This document shows positions 1 through 9,122 of a stretch of 64,000 nucleotides of DNA, piece by piece. Made by a program: the position numbers and the translations under genes. Location: positions 62,001 to 126,000 of the forward strand of contig WGLL01000002.1 of NCBI GenBank assembly GCA_016125585.1. The letters run 5' to 3'. Numbering within the stretch: the first letter of the stretch is position 1; every line of letters begins with the position of its first letter. The DNA is from Caulobacter sp. (lineage in GTDB: Bacteria; Pseudomonadota; Alphaproteobacteria; Caulobacterales; Caulobacteraceae). Under the pieces are notes generated by a model. That model did not search any database. It was not told where the DNA came from and saw only the letters and a program-made list of their open reading frames with translations.

Positions 1-85
1 TGCCCGATCCGGCGTTGGCGGTGACGAAGGCGTTGATCGCCGGATCGGCCGCCAGGGCCTGGGCGTCATCGAGGACCAGGCTCAT
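1..85 (-). CDS. addA: AddA helicase-nuclease, N-terminal fragment (runs off left edge)
   Basis: Reading leftward from an ATG at 85, the 28 visible codons begin MSLVLDDAQALAADPAINAF and end ANAGSG, the start of the Walker A motif (GSGKT) of UvrD-type helicases of the AddA family. AddA is the ATP-driven helicase and nuclease subunit of the AddAB complex, which resects double-strand breaks for RecA-dependent repair. The ATG overlaps the addB stop codon in an ATGA junction, so the two subunits are translationally coupled. Only the N-terminus is in the window. Identity rests on this motif and on the upstream addB. Confidence 0.85.
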   Translation of the reverse strand, partial: MSLVLDDAQALAADPAINAFVTANAGSG

Positions 86-3072
86 TCGCCCTCCTCCCCG
101 TCGCCGCCGGTCGACCATTCGAACACCCGGGCCAGATGGTCGTAGTCGCCGGCGTAGGTCTTGACGAACTGCGGCGCGGTGCGGCTGGGATAGCCGCGCT
201 GGGGGTCCTGATAGGCGGCCAGAAGTCGGATGGTTCCCTCCAGCGCCGCGACCGCCGCGCCTTCCGCTTCCTCGCCGGCCAGCTTGCGCGTCTCCTCCAC
301 CCCGGCCGGATCGCGGCCGGTGACCCGCACATAAGTCAGATCGCCGGCCGAGCCGCGCAGATCCTTGAAGCCGCCGTGGGCCAGGATCGCCGCGGTCAGG
401 GTCAGCTGCGGCGAAAACCCGCTGTCGATCATCTTCGCCGTCGGCGCCGCGCCGGTCTTGTAGTCGAGGATGTGGGCCTCGCCGGAGGGGCTGATCTCGA
501 TACGGTCGGCCTTGGCGGTGAGGGTGTGATCGACCCCGCCGGCCTTCACCGGCATCTCGCCGCTGACCTCGACATGGACACGGGTTCCGTCAGCCCGGCG
601 GCGGCGTTCGAAATCGGCGACCCAGTCGGCGGTCTCCCGGGCCAGCACCCGTTCGCGGGCAAGGGCGGTCTCGGTCAGGCCCTGGCGTTGCAGTTCTTCC
701 AGATAGAAGCCCTCGAACACCGCCTCGGGATCGGACGGCGGGGCGGTGTTCCACAGCCGGGACAGCTTTTCGAAGGCGTTGTGGATCGCCGTGCCCCGGG
801 CCATGGATTCGACCAGGCGATCGGGACGGTCGAGGGGAAAGAGCTTGAGAATGTCCCGGGCCCAGACGGCATAGGGGTCGCGGGTCAGGGTCTCTATGCG
901 GGTCACCGCCATCTTGCGCGGACGGTCCGCCACCGGCGGGACCGGCGCCGGCCGCTGTACCGGCCGATACTGCTCCGCCGCATCCAGACTGCGGGCCTGG
1001 TCCAGCAGATCGGGGAGGGTCGGCAGGCTCATGCCCGCTCCCTTGGCCAGGGTGCGCAGGCGCCAAAGCCAGCGGCTCTCGGTGGCGGGGGCGCCGTCGC
1101 GGCGGGCGCTGGACAGCAGCACCACCTCCGGCGCGCAGGCGGCCTGGGCGAAATCGTGGGCGGAAAGTCCGATCCGCCGCTCGGGACTGGGCAGCATCAA
1201 CGCCTTGCGCATCGACCGCGACAGGAAGGGATCGATCGGCGCCCCGCGCGGCCAGACCCCCTCTTCCAGACCGGCCAGCACCAGACGGTCGGCGCGGGTC
1301 ATCCGCGATTCCAGGGCGCCCATGATGTGCAGGCGCGGATGCACCGCCTCGCCGCCGCGCACGCTCTCCTCGCCGATCAGCCGCTGGATCAGGGTCAGGA
1401 AGCCCTGCGGCGACACCGTCGGCAACAGGCCGCCGTCGGCGATCAAGCCGCCCAGCAGCCGCGACAGCACCTCTCCCTCCGGTCCGGCCCAGAGCAGATC
1501 CTCGCCGTCGCAGAGGGCTTCCAGGCTGGTCGTCAGGGCGGCCGCCGCGTCAGAGACACTGGCGGGCCCGTCGGCGAACGGGGCCAGCAGCAGGTCGATG
1601 GCCGCATCGAGGTCCGCCGACAGGGCGGCTGCGGCGGTCATGGCCTCGGCCTCGGCCGGCCAGCGGCGGGCGATCGCCTCCAGCCTGGCCTTCAGGGCCC
1701 CGGGACCTTGCGGCCGGGGCCCGCGCAGGCCGCGCAGCTCCAGCGCGCCGGTCGCCGAGACCAACGCTTCGGGCGAGCGCCCCAGGCGGACGAGCGGACT
1801 CTTCAACAGCTGCAGCCGGCCGACCGGGTCGGCCGGGTCGACGACCATGGCCGCCAGGGCAAGCGCCAGGGTCCCGGCCGGCTTGAGCCCGAGGCCGACC
1901 CCGGCGGTGCTGTCCGCCGACAGGCCCCAGCGCGCCAGCTTGGCGCTCACCCGCCGGGCCAGGGCGAGGTCGGGGGTGATCAGGGCGCAGGTCCTGCCGG
2001 GCGTCTCCAGGGTCTCGCGCAGCAGCAGGGCGCAGGCGTTGGCCGTCTCCTCCTCCGAGGCGGCGGTGACCGCGGCCAGGCCCTCCAGCCCGGCGGCGAA
2101 GGGGTCTCCCCCCGTCCCGCCGGCCTCGGCGCGCAGGTCTTCGATGACCTGCAGCCAGTCGCTGGTGGCTTCGGCCGGACGCAGGGCCTCGTTGATCAGC
2201 CGGCGGCGCCAACGGCCGCGGGTGTCGCTGTCGGGCCGCCAGGTGCGCACCGCCGATCGCGGCACACCGGCCAGATCGAGCAGCCGCTTCATGGCGCCCT
2301 GCGGATGCTGGTCATCGACGGCGGCCCAGGCGCTGTCAGCCAGATCCTCATCCAGGCCGGGCAGGATCACCGCCCCGCGCGGCAGGCCGGCGATGACGTT
2401 GAGCAGCCGGGCGGTGGCCGGCTGGGCGCCGGTCGAGCCCGCGGCGATCACCGGACCCTGGGGCGGCGCCTCCCGCCACATCTGCGCCAGCCGGTCCAGC
2501 AACAGTACCCGGCGGGCGGCCACATCCATCAGGCCCAGCGCCTCCAGACGGCGGGGCCATTCGACCAGGGCGACATCCAGCACCCGTGCCGACACCTGCC
2601 AGTGCTCGGCGAGGTCCAGGTCGACCAGCCCGCCGATCAGATCGGCGACGGGCGCCTCCTCGATGGCGGCGGCGTCAAGGAAGCCGGCCAGGGCGTCGGC
2701 CAGTTCCAGGGCGTGGGCGGCGCCCAGCGGCCGGTCGCTCAAGCCGGCGACCAGTCCAGCCAGTTCGAACCGGCGGCGCATCGGCTCGATGGCCGGCGGC
2801 AGGTCGAGGGCCGCGTCGCCCGGTTCAAAGGGCGGCTCGCCCTCATCCAGATCGCCAAGCGCCCGGATCTGCGGCAGCAGCACGGCCCGCCCGCCCGTGG
2901 CCTTGAGAAAGGACTCGGCCAGGGCCCGCGCGCCCCGACGGGTCGGGACCAGCAACAGCGCCCCCGGCACATCCTCCGGCCCGGGCAGGGCGTCGACCAG
3001 CCCGGCGGCCAGGTCGTCGAGAAACGGCCGGTGGGCGGGGATGGAAAACCAGTTGGCGGACGGCGTGCTCAT
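82..3072 (-). CDS. addB: Double-strand break repair protein AddB (alphaproteobacterial type)
   Basis: A 996-residue protein, the second subunit of the AddAB helicase-nuclease that processes DNA double-strand breaks. The N-terminus (VPTRRGARALAESFL) matches the inactivated-helicase half of alphaproteobacterial AddB. The C-terminal third holds a RecB-like PD-(D/E)xK nuclease: GTAIHNAFEKL followed by HILDYKTGAAPT, where D and K of the DYK motif are the metal-binding and catalytic residues. It is followed immediately by addA (4-bp ATGA overlap) and preceded by murU after a 67-bp gap. Length agrees with the family. The start at 3072 gives the conserved N-terminus. Confidence 0.92.
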   Translation of the reverse strand: MSTPSANWFSIPAHRPFLDDLAAGLVDALPGPEDVPGALLLVPTRRGARALAESFLKATGGRAVLLPQIRALGDLDEGEPPFEPGDAALDLPPAIEPMRRRFELAGLVAGLSDRPLGAAHALELADALAGFLDAAAIEEAPVADLIGGLVDLDLAEHWQVSARVLDVALVEWPRRLEALGLMDVAARRVLLLDRLAQMWREAPPQGPVIAAGSTGAQPATARLLNVIAGLPRGAVILPGLDEDLADSAWAAVDDQHPQGAMKRLLDLAGVPRSAVRTWRPDSDTRGRWRRRLINEALRPAEATSDWLQVIEDLRAEAGGTGGDPFAAGLEGLAAVTAASEEETANACALLLRETLETPGRTCALITPDLALARRVSAKLARWGLSADSTAGVGLGLKPAGTLALALAAMVVDPADPVGRLQLLKSPLVRLGRSPEALVSATGALELRGLRGPRPQGPGALKARLEAIARRWPAEAEAMTAAAALSADLDAAIDLLLAPFADGPASVSDAAAALTTSLEALCDGEDLLWAGPEGEVLSRLLGGLIADGGLLPTVSPQGFLTLIQRLIGEESVRGGEAVHPRLHIMGALESRMTRADRLVLAGLEEGVWPRGAPIDPFLSRSMRKALMLPSPERRIGLSAHDFAQAACAPEVVLLSSARRDGAPATESRWLWRLRTLAKGAGMSLPTLPDLLDQARSLDAAEQYRPVQRPAPVPPVADRPRKMAVTRIETLTRDPYAVWARDILKLFPLDRPDRLVESMARGTAIHNAFEKLSRLWNTAPPSDPEAVFEGFYLEELQRQGLTETALARERVLARETADWVADFERRRRADGTRVHVEVSGEMPVKAGGVDHTLTAKADRIEISPSGEAHILDYKTGAAPTAKMIDSGFSPQLTLTAAILAHGGFKDLRGSAGDLTYVRVTGRDPAGVEETRKLAGEEAEGAAVAALEGTIRLLAAYQDPQRGYPSRTAPQFVKTYAGDYDHLARVFEWSTGGDGEEGE

Positions 3073-3139
3073 GCCGGACGACTATGGCACAGGCGGCGAG
3101 TCGTGCGAGGCGCTGGTTTGGCTGTTGGCCCGAATGGCT

Positions 3140-3856
3140 TCAGCCCGCCGCCAGCCTTGCCTCGGCCAGGTCGCGGGCAGCGGGGTCGCCGACGTGCATC
3201 CATTGGCCTGGCGGGCTGACGCCGAACACCCGGCCCTGTTCAGCGAGCGCCTTCCAAAGCGGCAGCAGGGAGAAGGGACCTTCGGGGCCGTCCTTAACGA
3301 CCGACGGCTTGCAGATGTGCAGCCCGACATAGACGAAGGGCGCGGTTTCGCCCGGCGCCTTGAAGCGCACCCGGCCGTCGTCTTCCAGGAACACATCGCC
3401 GGTGTCGTGGAAGCCCAGCGACGTCGTGGTCGGGGCCAGCATCAGGCAGACATCCATCCGCGCCGGGTCCCAGGTTTCCGCCACCGCCTCGACCGCCCCG
3501 GCCTCGCCGTCCAGCCAGATGGCGTCGATGTTGGCCACGAAGAAGGGAGCGTCCGGCAGCAGCGGCAGGGCCTGTTTGACCCCGCCGCCGGTTTCCAGCG
3601 CCTGGGCCCGTTCGTCCGAGACGACAATGCGAGGGGCGGTGGTCCGCCGGGCCAGATGGGCCTCCATCAGGTCGGCGAAATAGTGGACATTGACCACGGC
3701 GGTCTCGACCCCGGCCGCCGCCAGCCGGTCGAGCATGTGGTCCATCAGGGCCTTGCCGCTGACCTCGACCAGGGCCTTGGGCCGGTCGTTGGTCAGGGGA
3801 CGCATGCGGGTGCCGAGCCCGGCGGCCAGCACCATGGCGGTTTTGGGCGCGCTCAC
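3140..3856 (-). CDS. murU: N-acetylmuramate-1-phosphate uridylyltransferase MurU
   Basis: A 238-residue nucleotidyltransferase with the signature MVLAAGLGTRMRPLTNDRPK near residue 8, the nucleotide-binding loop of sugar-phosphate nucleotidyltransferases, and later D residues (VANIDAIW) that bind metal. Similar enzymes make UDP- or dTDP-sugars, but the adjacent kinase gene, with which it overlaps by 4 bp, points to MurU. MurU converts MurNAc-1-P to UDP-MurNAc in the peptidoglycan recycling route that bypasses de novo MurA/MurB synthesis and underlies intrinsic fosfomycin tolerance in Caulobacter and Pseudomonas. Cytoplasmic. Assignment as MurU rather than another uridylyltransferase is an inference from the amgK partner. 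Confidence 0.85.
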   Translation of the reverse strand: MSAPKTAMVLAAGLGTRMRPLTNDRPKALVEVSGKALMDHMLDRLAAAGVETAVVNVHYFADLMEAHLARRTTAPRIVVSDERAQALETGGGVKQALPLLPDAPFFVANIDAIWLDGEAGAVEAVAETWDPARMDVCLMLAPTTTSLGFHDTGDVFLEDDGRVRFKAPGETAPFVYVGLHICKPSVVKDGPEGPFSLLPLWKALAEQGRVFGVSPPGQWMHVGDPAARDLAEARLAAG

Positions 3857-4947
3857 AGCCGGGCCTCCGGCGGGACGTGGGCGTCGAACCAGGCCCGGAC
3901 CTCGACCAGCGCCGGGTCGGCCAGGCAGCTGTCGAGATAGTCCCAGAGCCGGGGGAGGAAGCTCTCGTATTTCGGCTTGCCGTCGCGGGTCACCAGCCGG
4001 GCGAAGATGCCGATGATGCGGGCGACATTGAGGGCGCCAAGGGCGTGGTAGTCCGACAGGAAGATCTGACGGTCGAGATCGGGATGGGCGGCCAGATAGC
4101 GGTCGAGGGCGGCGGCCTCGCGCTGCGGCGTCACCTGACGGCGGGCGTCATGCAGCAGCATGGACAGATCCCAGACCCGGTGGGCCTTCACCGCGTCCTG
4201 AAAATCGATCAGCCCGACCCGGGCCGGCCCCTCGCGTTCGGGCAGCCAGATCAGGTTCTCAGCGTGATAGTCGCGGTGGCAGAAGACCTCGGCGCCGTCC
4301 TCGGCGCGACGGCGGATCGGCGCCCAGGCGGCGTCCAAGGCCGAGAGGGCGGCCTCGTTCAGGACCAGGGCTGGCCGCAGCCTTGGCAGCCATTCGACAA
4401 ACAGATCGCTGGCCATGGTCAGGGCCAGGTCGTCGTAAGTCAGCAGCGGCCAGGCGATGTCATCGCCGCCGAGGGTCGATGGCGGCGGGGTCGCGGCGTG
4501 CAGCACCACCAGGGCGTCGATGGCGGCGTCATACAGGGCCGCCTCGTCCGCGCCGGTCTCGATCTCGCGGGCGAACAGGCCGTCGCCGAGGTCTTCCAGC
4601 ACCGCCAGCCCCGCCTCGGGGTCGAAGGCGACGATGGTCGGGGCGGACAGGCCCAGGCTGGAGAGATAGCGGGCGCAGGCGACGAAGGCGTCGACCCGCC
4701 CGGCCGCCAGGCGGTAGGCGGCGTTGAAGCCCAATGCGCGGCGCTCCGCCACGTCGGCGGCCGGCGGGCAGGGGGCGGTCTCGGCCCGGGGCGGCTGGTC
4801 CATGAAGATCAGGCTGGCGCCGCCCGGCGGGTGCAGGCGCTCATAGGCCCGGGTCGAGGCGTCGCCGGACAGGGGTTCGCGCCGGGCCTCGGCCAGGCCG
4901 TGTTGCGCCAGGAAGGCCGCCTTCAGGGTCTCGCGATCAGAACTCAA
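3853..4947 (-). CDS. amgK: Anomeric N-acetylmuramate/N-acetylglucosamine kinase AmgK
   Basis: A 364-residue aminoglycoside-phosphotransferase-fold kinase. The catalytic loop HRDYHAEN lies at residues 224-231 and the metal-binding segment GLIDFQDA follows about 15 residues later. With murU directly downstream (ATGA overlap), the best call is AmgK, which phosphorylates recycled MurNAc and GlcNAc at the anomeric carbon. The start codon is TTG at 4947, inside the end of tsaE; no better ATG fits before the conserved DASTRAYERL segment. The 11-bp overlap with tsaE suggests translational coupling in the tsaE-amgK-murU row. Confidence 0.86.
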   Translation of the reverse strand: MSSDRETLKAAFLAQHGLAEARREPLSGDASTRAYERLHPPGGASLIFMDQPPRAETAPCPPAADVAERRALGFNAAYRLAAGRVDAFVACARYLSSLGLSAPTIVAFDPEAGLAVLEDLGDGLFAREIETGADEAALYDAAIDALVVLHAATPPPSTLGGDDIAWPLLTYDDLALTMASDLFVEWLPRLRPALVLNEAALSALDAAWAPIRRRAEDGAEVFCHRDYHAENLIWLPEREGPARVGLIDFQDAVKAHRVWDLSMLLHDARRQVTPQREAAALDRYLAAHPDLDRQIFLSDYHALGALNVARIIGIFARLVTRDGKPKYESFLPRLWDYLDSCLADPALVEVRAWFDAHVPPEARL

Positions 4948-5398
4948 GCGGTCGGTCCTTCCAGGCGCCGTGGGGGGTCAGGCGGGCGATCCGGCCCTCG
5001 GCCGCTTCGCCCGGTGCGAAGGCGATCTCTATATCGAGTCTGTCCGGCGGAAGGCGACCTTCGAGCCGCTGCGGCCATTCGATCAGGGCGGCCCCCGTCT
5101 CCAGGGCTTCATCAAGGCCGATCTCATAGGCCTCGTCGGGATCGCTGAGCCGGTAGAGATCGAAATGCGCCACGGCGAAGGCGGGGCCGTCGTAGAACTG
5201 CACCAGAGTGAAGGTCGGGCTGGGGACATCTTCCTGCGGCGAGGTCAGGGCGCGGATCAGCGCCCTGGCCAGGGTGGATTTCCCCGCGCCCAGCGGTCCG
5301 CTGAGGCAGAGGGCCTCGCCGGGTCCCAGCCGGGTCGCCAGGGCCTGGCCCAGGGCCCGGGTCGCGGCCTCGTCGGGCAGGGCGATGTCGCGGCTCAA
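4937..5398 (-). CDS. tsaE: tRNA threonylcarbamoyladenosine biosynthesis ATPase TsaE
   Basis: A 153-residue P-loop ATPase. The Walker A motif GPLGAGKST sits at about residues 34-42, followed by the family's SPTFTLVQFY and HFDLYRL segments. TsaE works with TsaB and TsaD to form N6-threonylcarbamoyl-adenosine (t6A37) on ANN-decoding tRNAs. I place the start at a TTG (5398), because its TTGA overlaps the stop of the upstream acyltransferase gene by 4 bp and gives the normal family length; no in-frame ATG lies near. It overlaps amgK by 11 bp. Linkage of tsaE with amgK and murU is commonly seen in alpha- and gammaproteobacteria. Confidence 0.9.
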   Translation of the reverse strand: MSRDIALPDEAATRALGQALATRLGPGEALCLSGPLGAGKSTLARALIRALTSPQEDVPSPTFTLVQFYDGPAFAVAHFDLYRLSDPDEAYEIGLDEALETGAALIEWPQRLEGRLPPDRLDIEIAFAPGEAAEGRIARLTPHGAWKDRPLEF

Positions 5399-6225
5399 AA
5401 CGCGCGCTCCGGCTCGCCGGGCAGGACCCTCTCGACATAGGTCTTCACCGCCGCGCTGACCGCCTCCGCCTCGCCGCGGAGGCGGCCTGGGGGGATCAGC
5501 GGACCGAAGGTCAGGGAAAAGCGGCGGCCGCGCTTGTTGAGCAGTTCGTGAAACAGGGTGATGTCGCGCAGCTCGGGCGAAAAGCGGTTGAAGAAATGGA
5601 ACAGCGTCGACCAGGGGCCGTCGATATGGACCGGCAGAACCGGGGCCTCGTACTTCTGGGCCACTGACATCGCTGTCGGCATCCAGGGCTTGTCGGTCAG
5701 CAGGCCGTCGGCGCCCCGCCGGGCCAGCACCCCGGCCGGGAAGATGGCCAGGCAGCGTTCGGCCTCCATGGCCTCGCGGGTCATGGACAGGGTTAGACGC
5801 GTGCGTTCGCGGGTGCGCTTGGTCTTGACCCATTCGACCGGGATCAGGGTCTGATGAAAGCCATCGCAGACCCGGTGGGCGTCGCTGTTGGCGTAGAACA
5901 GGACATCGGGCCGCGGGCCCTTGAGCACATCGAACAGGGCGATGCCGTCGGCGATGCCGGTGGGATGGTTGGCGACGACAATCAGCCGGCCTGACGGCGG
6001 CACATGCTGCAGTCCCCGGACCTCGACGCGCAGGTCGAGCAGGCGGGAGATGTGGTCGAGGGCCTCGGCGCCGCCGACCGGGGCGATGGCGTCGGCCATG
6101 GCCCGGGCCTGGGGGTAGTGGAGGGTGCGGTAGAGCGGCGGCCGGACGAATGGCCACAGCCAGGAGGCGGACAGCGTCGGCGCCCGCTCCTCGATCAGCA
6201 CATCGACGATGTGTTTTCCGCCCAT
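5395..6225 (-). CDS. PlsC-like lysophospholipid acyltransferase family protein
   Basis: A 276-residue protein with the acyltransferase block LIVVANHPTGIADGIALF, a variant of the catalytic NHxxxxD motif in which one extra residue separates H and D. A later AIFPAGVLAR block corresponds to the FPEGTR-type substrate-binding motif, and VLPVHIDGP follows. This is the LPLAT superfamily, which transfers acyl chains from acyl-CoA or acyl-ACP to a lysolipid or amino-acyl lipid. The exact substrate is unknown. The variant motifs resemble the hemolysin/ornithine-lipid branch more than classical PlsC. It ends in a TTGA overlap with tsaE and heads the leftward cluster. Confidence 0.8.
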   Translation of the reverse strand: MGGKHIVDVLIEERAPTLSASWLWPFVRPPLYRTLHYPQARAMADAIAPVGGAEALDHISRLLDLRVEVRGLQHVPPSGRLIVVANHPTGIADGIALFDVLKGPRPDVLFYANSDAHRVCDGFHQTLIPVEWVKTKRTRERTRLTLSMTREAMEAERCLAIFPAGVLARRGADGLLTDKPWMPTAMSVAQKYEAPVLPVHIDGPWSTLFHFFNRFSPELRDITLFHELLNKRGRRFSLTFGPLIPPGRLRGEAEAVSAAVKTYVERVLPGEPERAF

Positions 6226-6294
6226 GAGCCGGTTCTAATGTGAGTTTGCCTGGGCCGGAAGCCGGGTTTCACGGGCGGTGGGGGGGCGTTTCCC

Positions 6295-8091
6295 TTACCC
6301 CACCAGATCATCAAACTCGTCAACCAGCCGTTCTAGGTCCGCGCAGCCGGCGGCCCAGAAACTCTTTTGACGCGGATCCAGACCGAAGGGCTCAAGGGCC
6401 TCGACGTAGGTCTTCGTCCCGCCGGCGGCGAGCAGCTTTTCATAGACCGGGGCGAAGCCGGCCGGGTCCTCGCGGCGCTTTTCCATCAGGGCCCGGACCA
6501 GCAGGTCGCCGAAGGCATAGGCGTAGACATAGAAGGGGGCGTGGACGAAGTGGCTGACGTAGGCCCAGTAGTGTTCATAGCCTGGATTGAGCCGGACGGC
6601 GGGGCCGAGGCTGGCGCCCATGACCTCCATCCAGATTCCGCCGATCTCCTCGGCCGACAGCTCGCCCTCGGCGCGGGCGTCGTGGAAGCGGGTCTCGAAC
6701 TGGTGGAAGGCGATCTGGCGGACCACGGTGTTGAGCCCGTCCTCGATCCGGCCCGCCAGCAGGCCCAGCTTTTCCTCCGGCGTCGCCTCGGCCAGCAGCC
6801 GCTCGAACACCAGGCCTTCGCCAAAGATGGAGGCGGTTTCAGCCAGGGTCAGGGGCGTGTCGGCCAGCAGGGTGCCCATTGGCGCGGCCAGGGTCTGATG
6901 CACCGCATGGCCCAGCTCATGGGCCAGGGTCAGGACATCGCGCCGCTCGCCCATGTAGTTCATGAACACATAGGGGTGCCGGGTGGAACTGACCGAATGG
7001 CTGTAGGCGCCGGACTGCTTGCCCGGGCGCGGGCGGGCGTCGATCCAGGGCCGGTCGAAGAAGACCCGGGCCCCGTCGGCGAACTTCGGCGCCAGGGCCG
7101 AATAGCTGTCCAGAACGATCGATTTCGCCTCGGCCCAGTCATAGAGCCGCGGCCGGGCGGTGGTCAGGGGCGCGTTGCGGTCCCAGTGGTCGAGAGTCTT
7201 CTTGCCGAGGGCCCGGGCCTTGAGCGCGTAGTAGCGATGGCTGGTGGCGGCGTAGGCTTCCGTGACCGCCTCGACCATGGCCTCGACGGAGGCGGGATCG
7301 ACCTCATTGGCCAGGTGCCGCGAGCGGGCCGGCGTCTCGTAGCGCCGCCAGCGGTCCTCGACCTGCTTTTCGAAGGCCAGGGTGTTGAGACAGAGACTGA
7401 TCACCGGCGTGGCCGCCTCCAGCGCCACGGCCAGGCCGTTGGCCGCCGCCTTGCGCTTTTTCACATCCGCGTCCGACAGGCGATTGAGCGTCTCGGGCAG
7501 GGTGAGGCTTTCGCGGCCGACCCTGGCCCGAAGTTCCGCCAGGGTGTTGTCATAGAGCCGCGTCCAGTTCGCCGTCGCCGGCGAGCGATCGAGCAGCAGG
7601 TTTTCCAGGTCTTGCGACAGTTCGTGCGGCCGGGAGAGCCGGACCCGGCGCAGCCAGGGCGACCAGCGGGCGGCCGGAGGATGGGCCGCCAGGGCGGCGG
7701 CGATCTCGCCATCCTCCAGCTGGTTCAGCTCAAGGGTGAAGAACAGGGACTTGGCGGCGATCTCGGCGGCGCGGGTGCGGAAGTTGGCCTCGAACCGCGC
7801 CCATTGCGGATCGTCCCGCGCGGTCGAGGCCGCCAGGCCGCCATAGGCGCCAACAACATACAGGCTGTCTGTCGCTTGTTCGTAGAGCCCGACGCCCTGG
7901 TCGATCAGGGCGCCGAGCCGGGCGGGCTCGGCCCGGGCGGCGATGAACTGGCCTTCCAGCGCGGCCAGGGCGTCATTGGCGGCGCGGGCCGCGGCGATGT
8001 CGGCCTCGATGCGCGGATCCTCGCGGCCGGCGTAGAGGTCGGACAGATTCCATTCGGGAAGGGCGGCGGTGATTTTCGATTGCACGGTCAT
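6295..8091 (-). CDS. pepF: M3-family oligoendopeptidase (PepF type)
   Basis: A 598-residue zinc metallopeptidase. The active-site HELGH lies at residues 391-395 (coding bases 6907-6921) inside LTLAHELGHAVHQTL, with the third zinc ligand expected in the TASIFGEGLVFE segment about 25 residues on. The N-terminal ALPEWNLSDLYAGREDPRIE is typical of the PepF/M3 group, cytoplasmic enzymes that cleave short peptides. No signal peptide. It stands alone: 50 bp separate it from the esterase upstream and 69 bp from the acyltransferase downstream. Confidence 0.93.
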   Translation of the reverse strand: MTVQSKITAALPEWNLSDLYAGREDPRIEADIAAARAANDALAALEGQFIAARAEPARLGALIDQGVGLYEQATDSLYVVGAYGGLAASTARDDPQWARFEANFRTRAAEIAAKSLFFTLELNQLEDGEIAAALAAHPPAARWSPWLRRVRLSRPHELSQDLENLLLDRSPATANWTRLYDNTLAELRARVGRESLTLPETLNRLSDADVKKRKAAANGLAVALEAATPVISLCLNTLAFEKQVEDRWRRYETPARSRHLANEVDPASVEAMVEAVTEAYAATSHRYYALKARALGKKTLDHWDRNAPLTTARPRLYDWAEAKSIVLDSYSALAPKFADGARVFFDRPWIDARPRPGKQSGAYSHSVSSTRHPYVFMNYMGERRDVLTLAHELGHAVHQTLAAPMGTLLADTPLTLAETASIFGEGLVFERLLAEATPEEKLGLLAGRIEDGLNTVVRQIAFHQFETRFHDARAEGELSAEEIGGIWMEVMGASLGPAVRLNPGYEHYWAYVSHFVHAPFYVYAYAFGDLLVRALMEKRREDPAGFAPVYEKLLAAGGTKTYVEALEPFGLDPRQKSFWAAGCADLERLVDEFDDLVG

Positions 8092-8141
8092 GGACCGTCA
8101 CTTAGGCCGCCGCGCGCCCGGGCGGTAGGGGTCAAGACGGC

Positions 8142-9122
8142 TCAACCGGCCGGGAGGAAGCCGTGGCGACGCTGCCAGGAGAGGACCAGATCCGGCCAGA
8201 CCTCGACCGGCTTGCCCTTGGCGAACCTGAGGCCAAAGCCGTGGCCCCCCTCCTCGAAGAGGTGCAGCTCGGTCGAAACCCCGGCCGCGCGCAGGGCCGC
8301 TTCCAGCTGCAGGCTGTTCCCGACCGGAACCGACGCATCATCGACGGCGTGCAGCAGGAAGGTCGGCGGGGCGTCCGGACGGGCGTTGTCTTCCAGCGAC
8401 CAGCGGCGTTCGAGGGTCGGCGATGCCGTCTCGCCGATCAGCAGGGCGCGGGATCCGGCATGGGCCAGGGGCGGCTTCATGGTGGCGACCGGATAGACCA
8501 GCACCGACAGATCGGGCCGGGCGCTGAGGGCGTCGGCGTCGTCGACGGGCGCGTAGGCCGGGGTGTCGAACATCAACGACAGACAGCCCGCGACATGGCC
8601 GCCGGCGGAAAAGCCCATGACGCCGACCCGGCCCGGATCGAGCCTTGAACCGGGGCGAAGGGCCTCGGCCCGCACCAGACGCAGGGCGCGCTGGGCATCC
8701 TGCAGCGGGGTCATCGGTCCGGCGGCCCAGCCATCGCCGGGCAGGCGGTAGGTCATCACATAGACCGTCACCCCGGCGGCGGCGAAGCGCGCGGCGCATT
8801 CGAACCCTTCCTTGTCCCGGACCACCCAGCGGTAGCCGCCGCCCGGGATGATCAACAGGCTGGCGCCGTTGGGCGTCGCCGGCCGGAACGCCGTCATCGC
8901 CGGCTCGCGCACGCCCCTGACGATGCGGTCGCGCAGCGGCGCGGGCGGGGGCGAGCGGTCGACGATCTCCTCGATGACCGTCACGCCCTCGCCGCCCGGC
9001 GCCGGTCCCGGCCACAAAGGGATGGCGAGCGGCGCCCCGGCGGCGCCGGCCGCTCCGGGAAGAAGACCCGCTGTCAAAGACAGAAGCGCGGCGCCCTGCA
9101 GGGCCTGGCGGCGGGTCGGCAT
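8142..9122 (-). CDS. Exported alpha/beta hydrolase (acetyl-esterase / BD-FAE-like)
   Basis: A 326-residue alpha/beta hydrolase. The N-terminus MPTRRQALQGAALLSLTAGL carries a twin-arginine-like export signal followed by an Ala-rich cleavage region. The oxyanion-hole region is LLIIPGGGYRWV, the nucleophile elbow GFSAGGH holds the catalytic Ser, and HLFEEGGHGFG near the C-terminus supplies the catalytic His. This arrangement is that of acetylxylan esterase and related esterases, which act on acetylated sugars in the periplasm; the substrate cannot be told from sequence. It is transcribed away from tacA, sharing the 272-bp intergenic region. Confidence 0.85.
   Translation of the reverse strand: MPTRRQALQGAALLSLTAGLLPGAAGAAGAPLAIPLWPGPAPGGEGVTVIEEIVDRSPPPAPLRDRIVRGVREPAMTAFRPATPNGASLLIIPGGGYRWVVRDKEGFECAARFAAAGVTVYVMTYRLPGDGWAAGPMTPLQDAQRALRLVRAEALRPGSRLDPGRVGVMGFSAGGHVAGCLSLMFDTPAYAPVDDADALSARPDLSVLVYPVATMKPPLAHAGSRALLIGETASPTLERRWSLEDNARPDAPPTFLLHAVDDASVPVGNSLQLEAALRAAGVSTELHLFEEGGHGFGLRFAKGKPVEVWPDLVLSWQRRHGFLPAG

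Noticed and set aside
136..3219. A 1027-codon open frame on the plus strand opposite addB
   Set aside because: Long antisense frames are common in GC-rich genes because stop codons are rare. The composition is repetitive Gly/Arg/Gln and addB on the other strand has clear family motifs.
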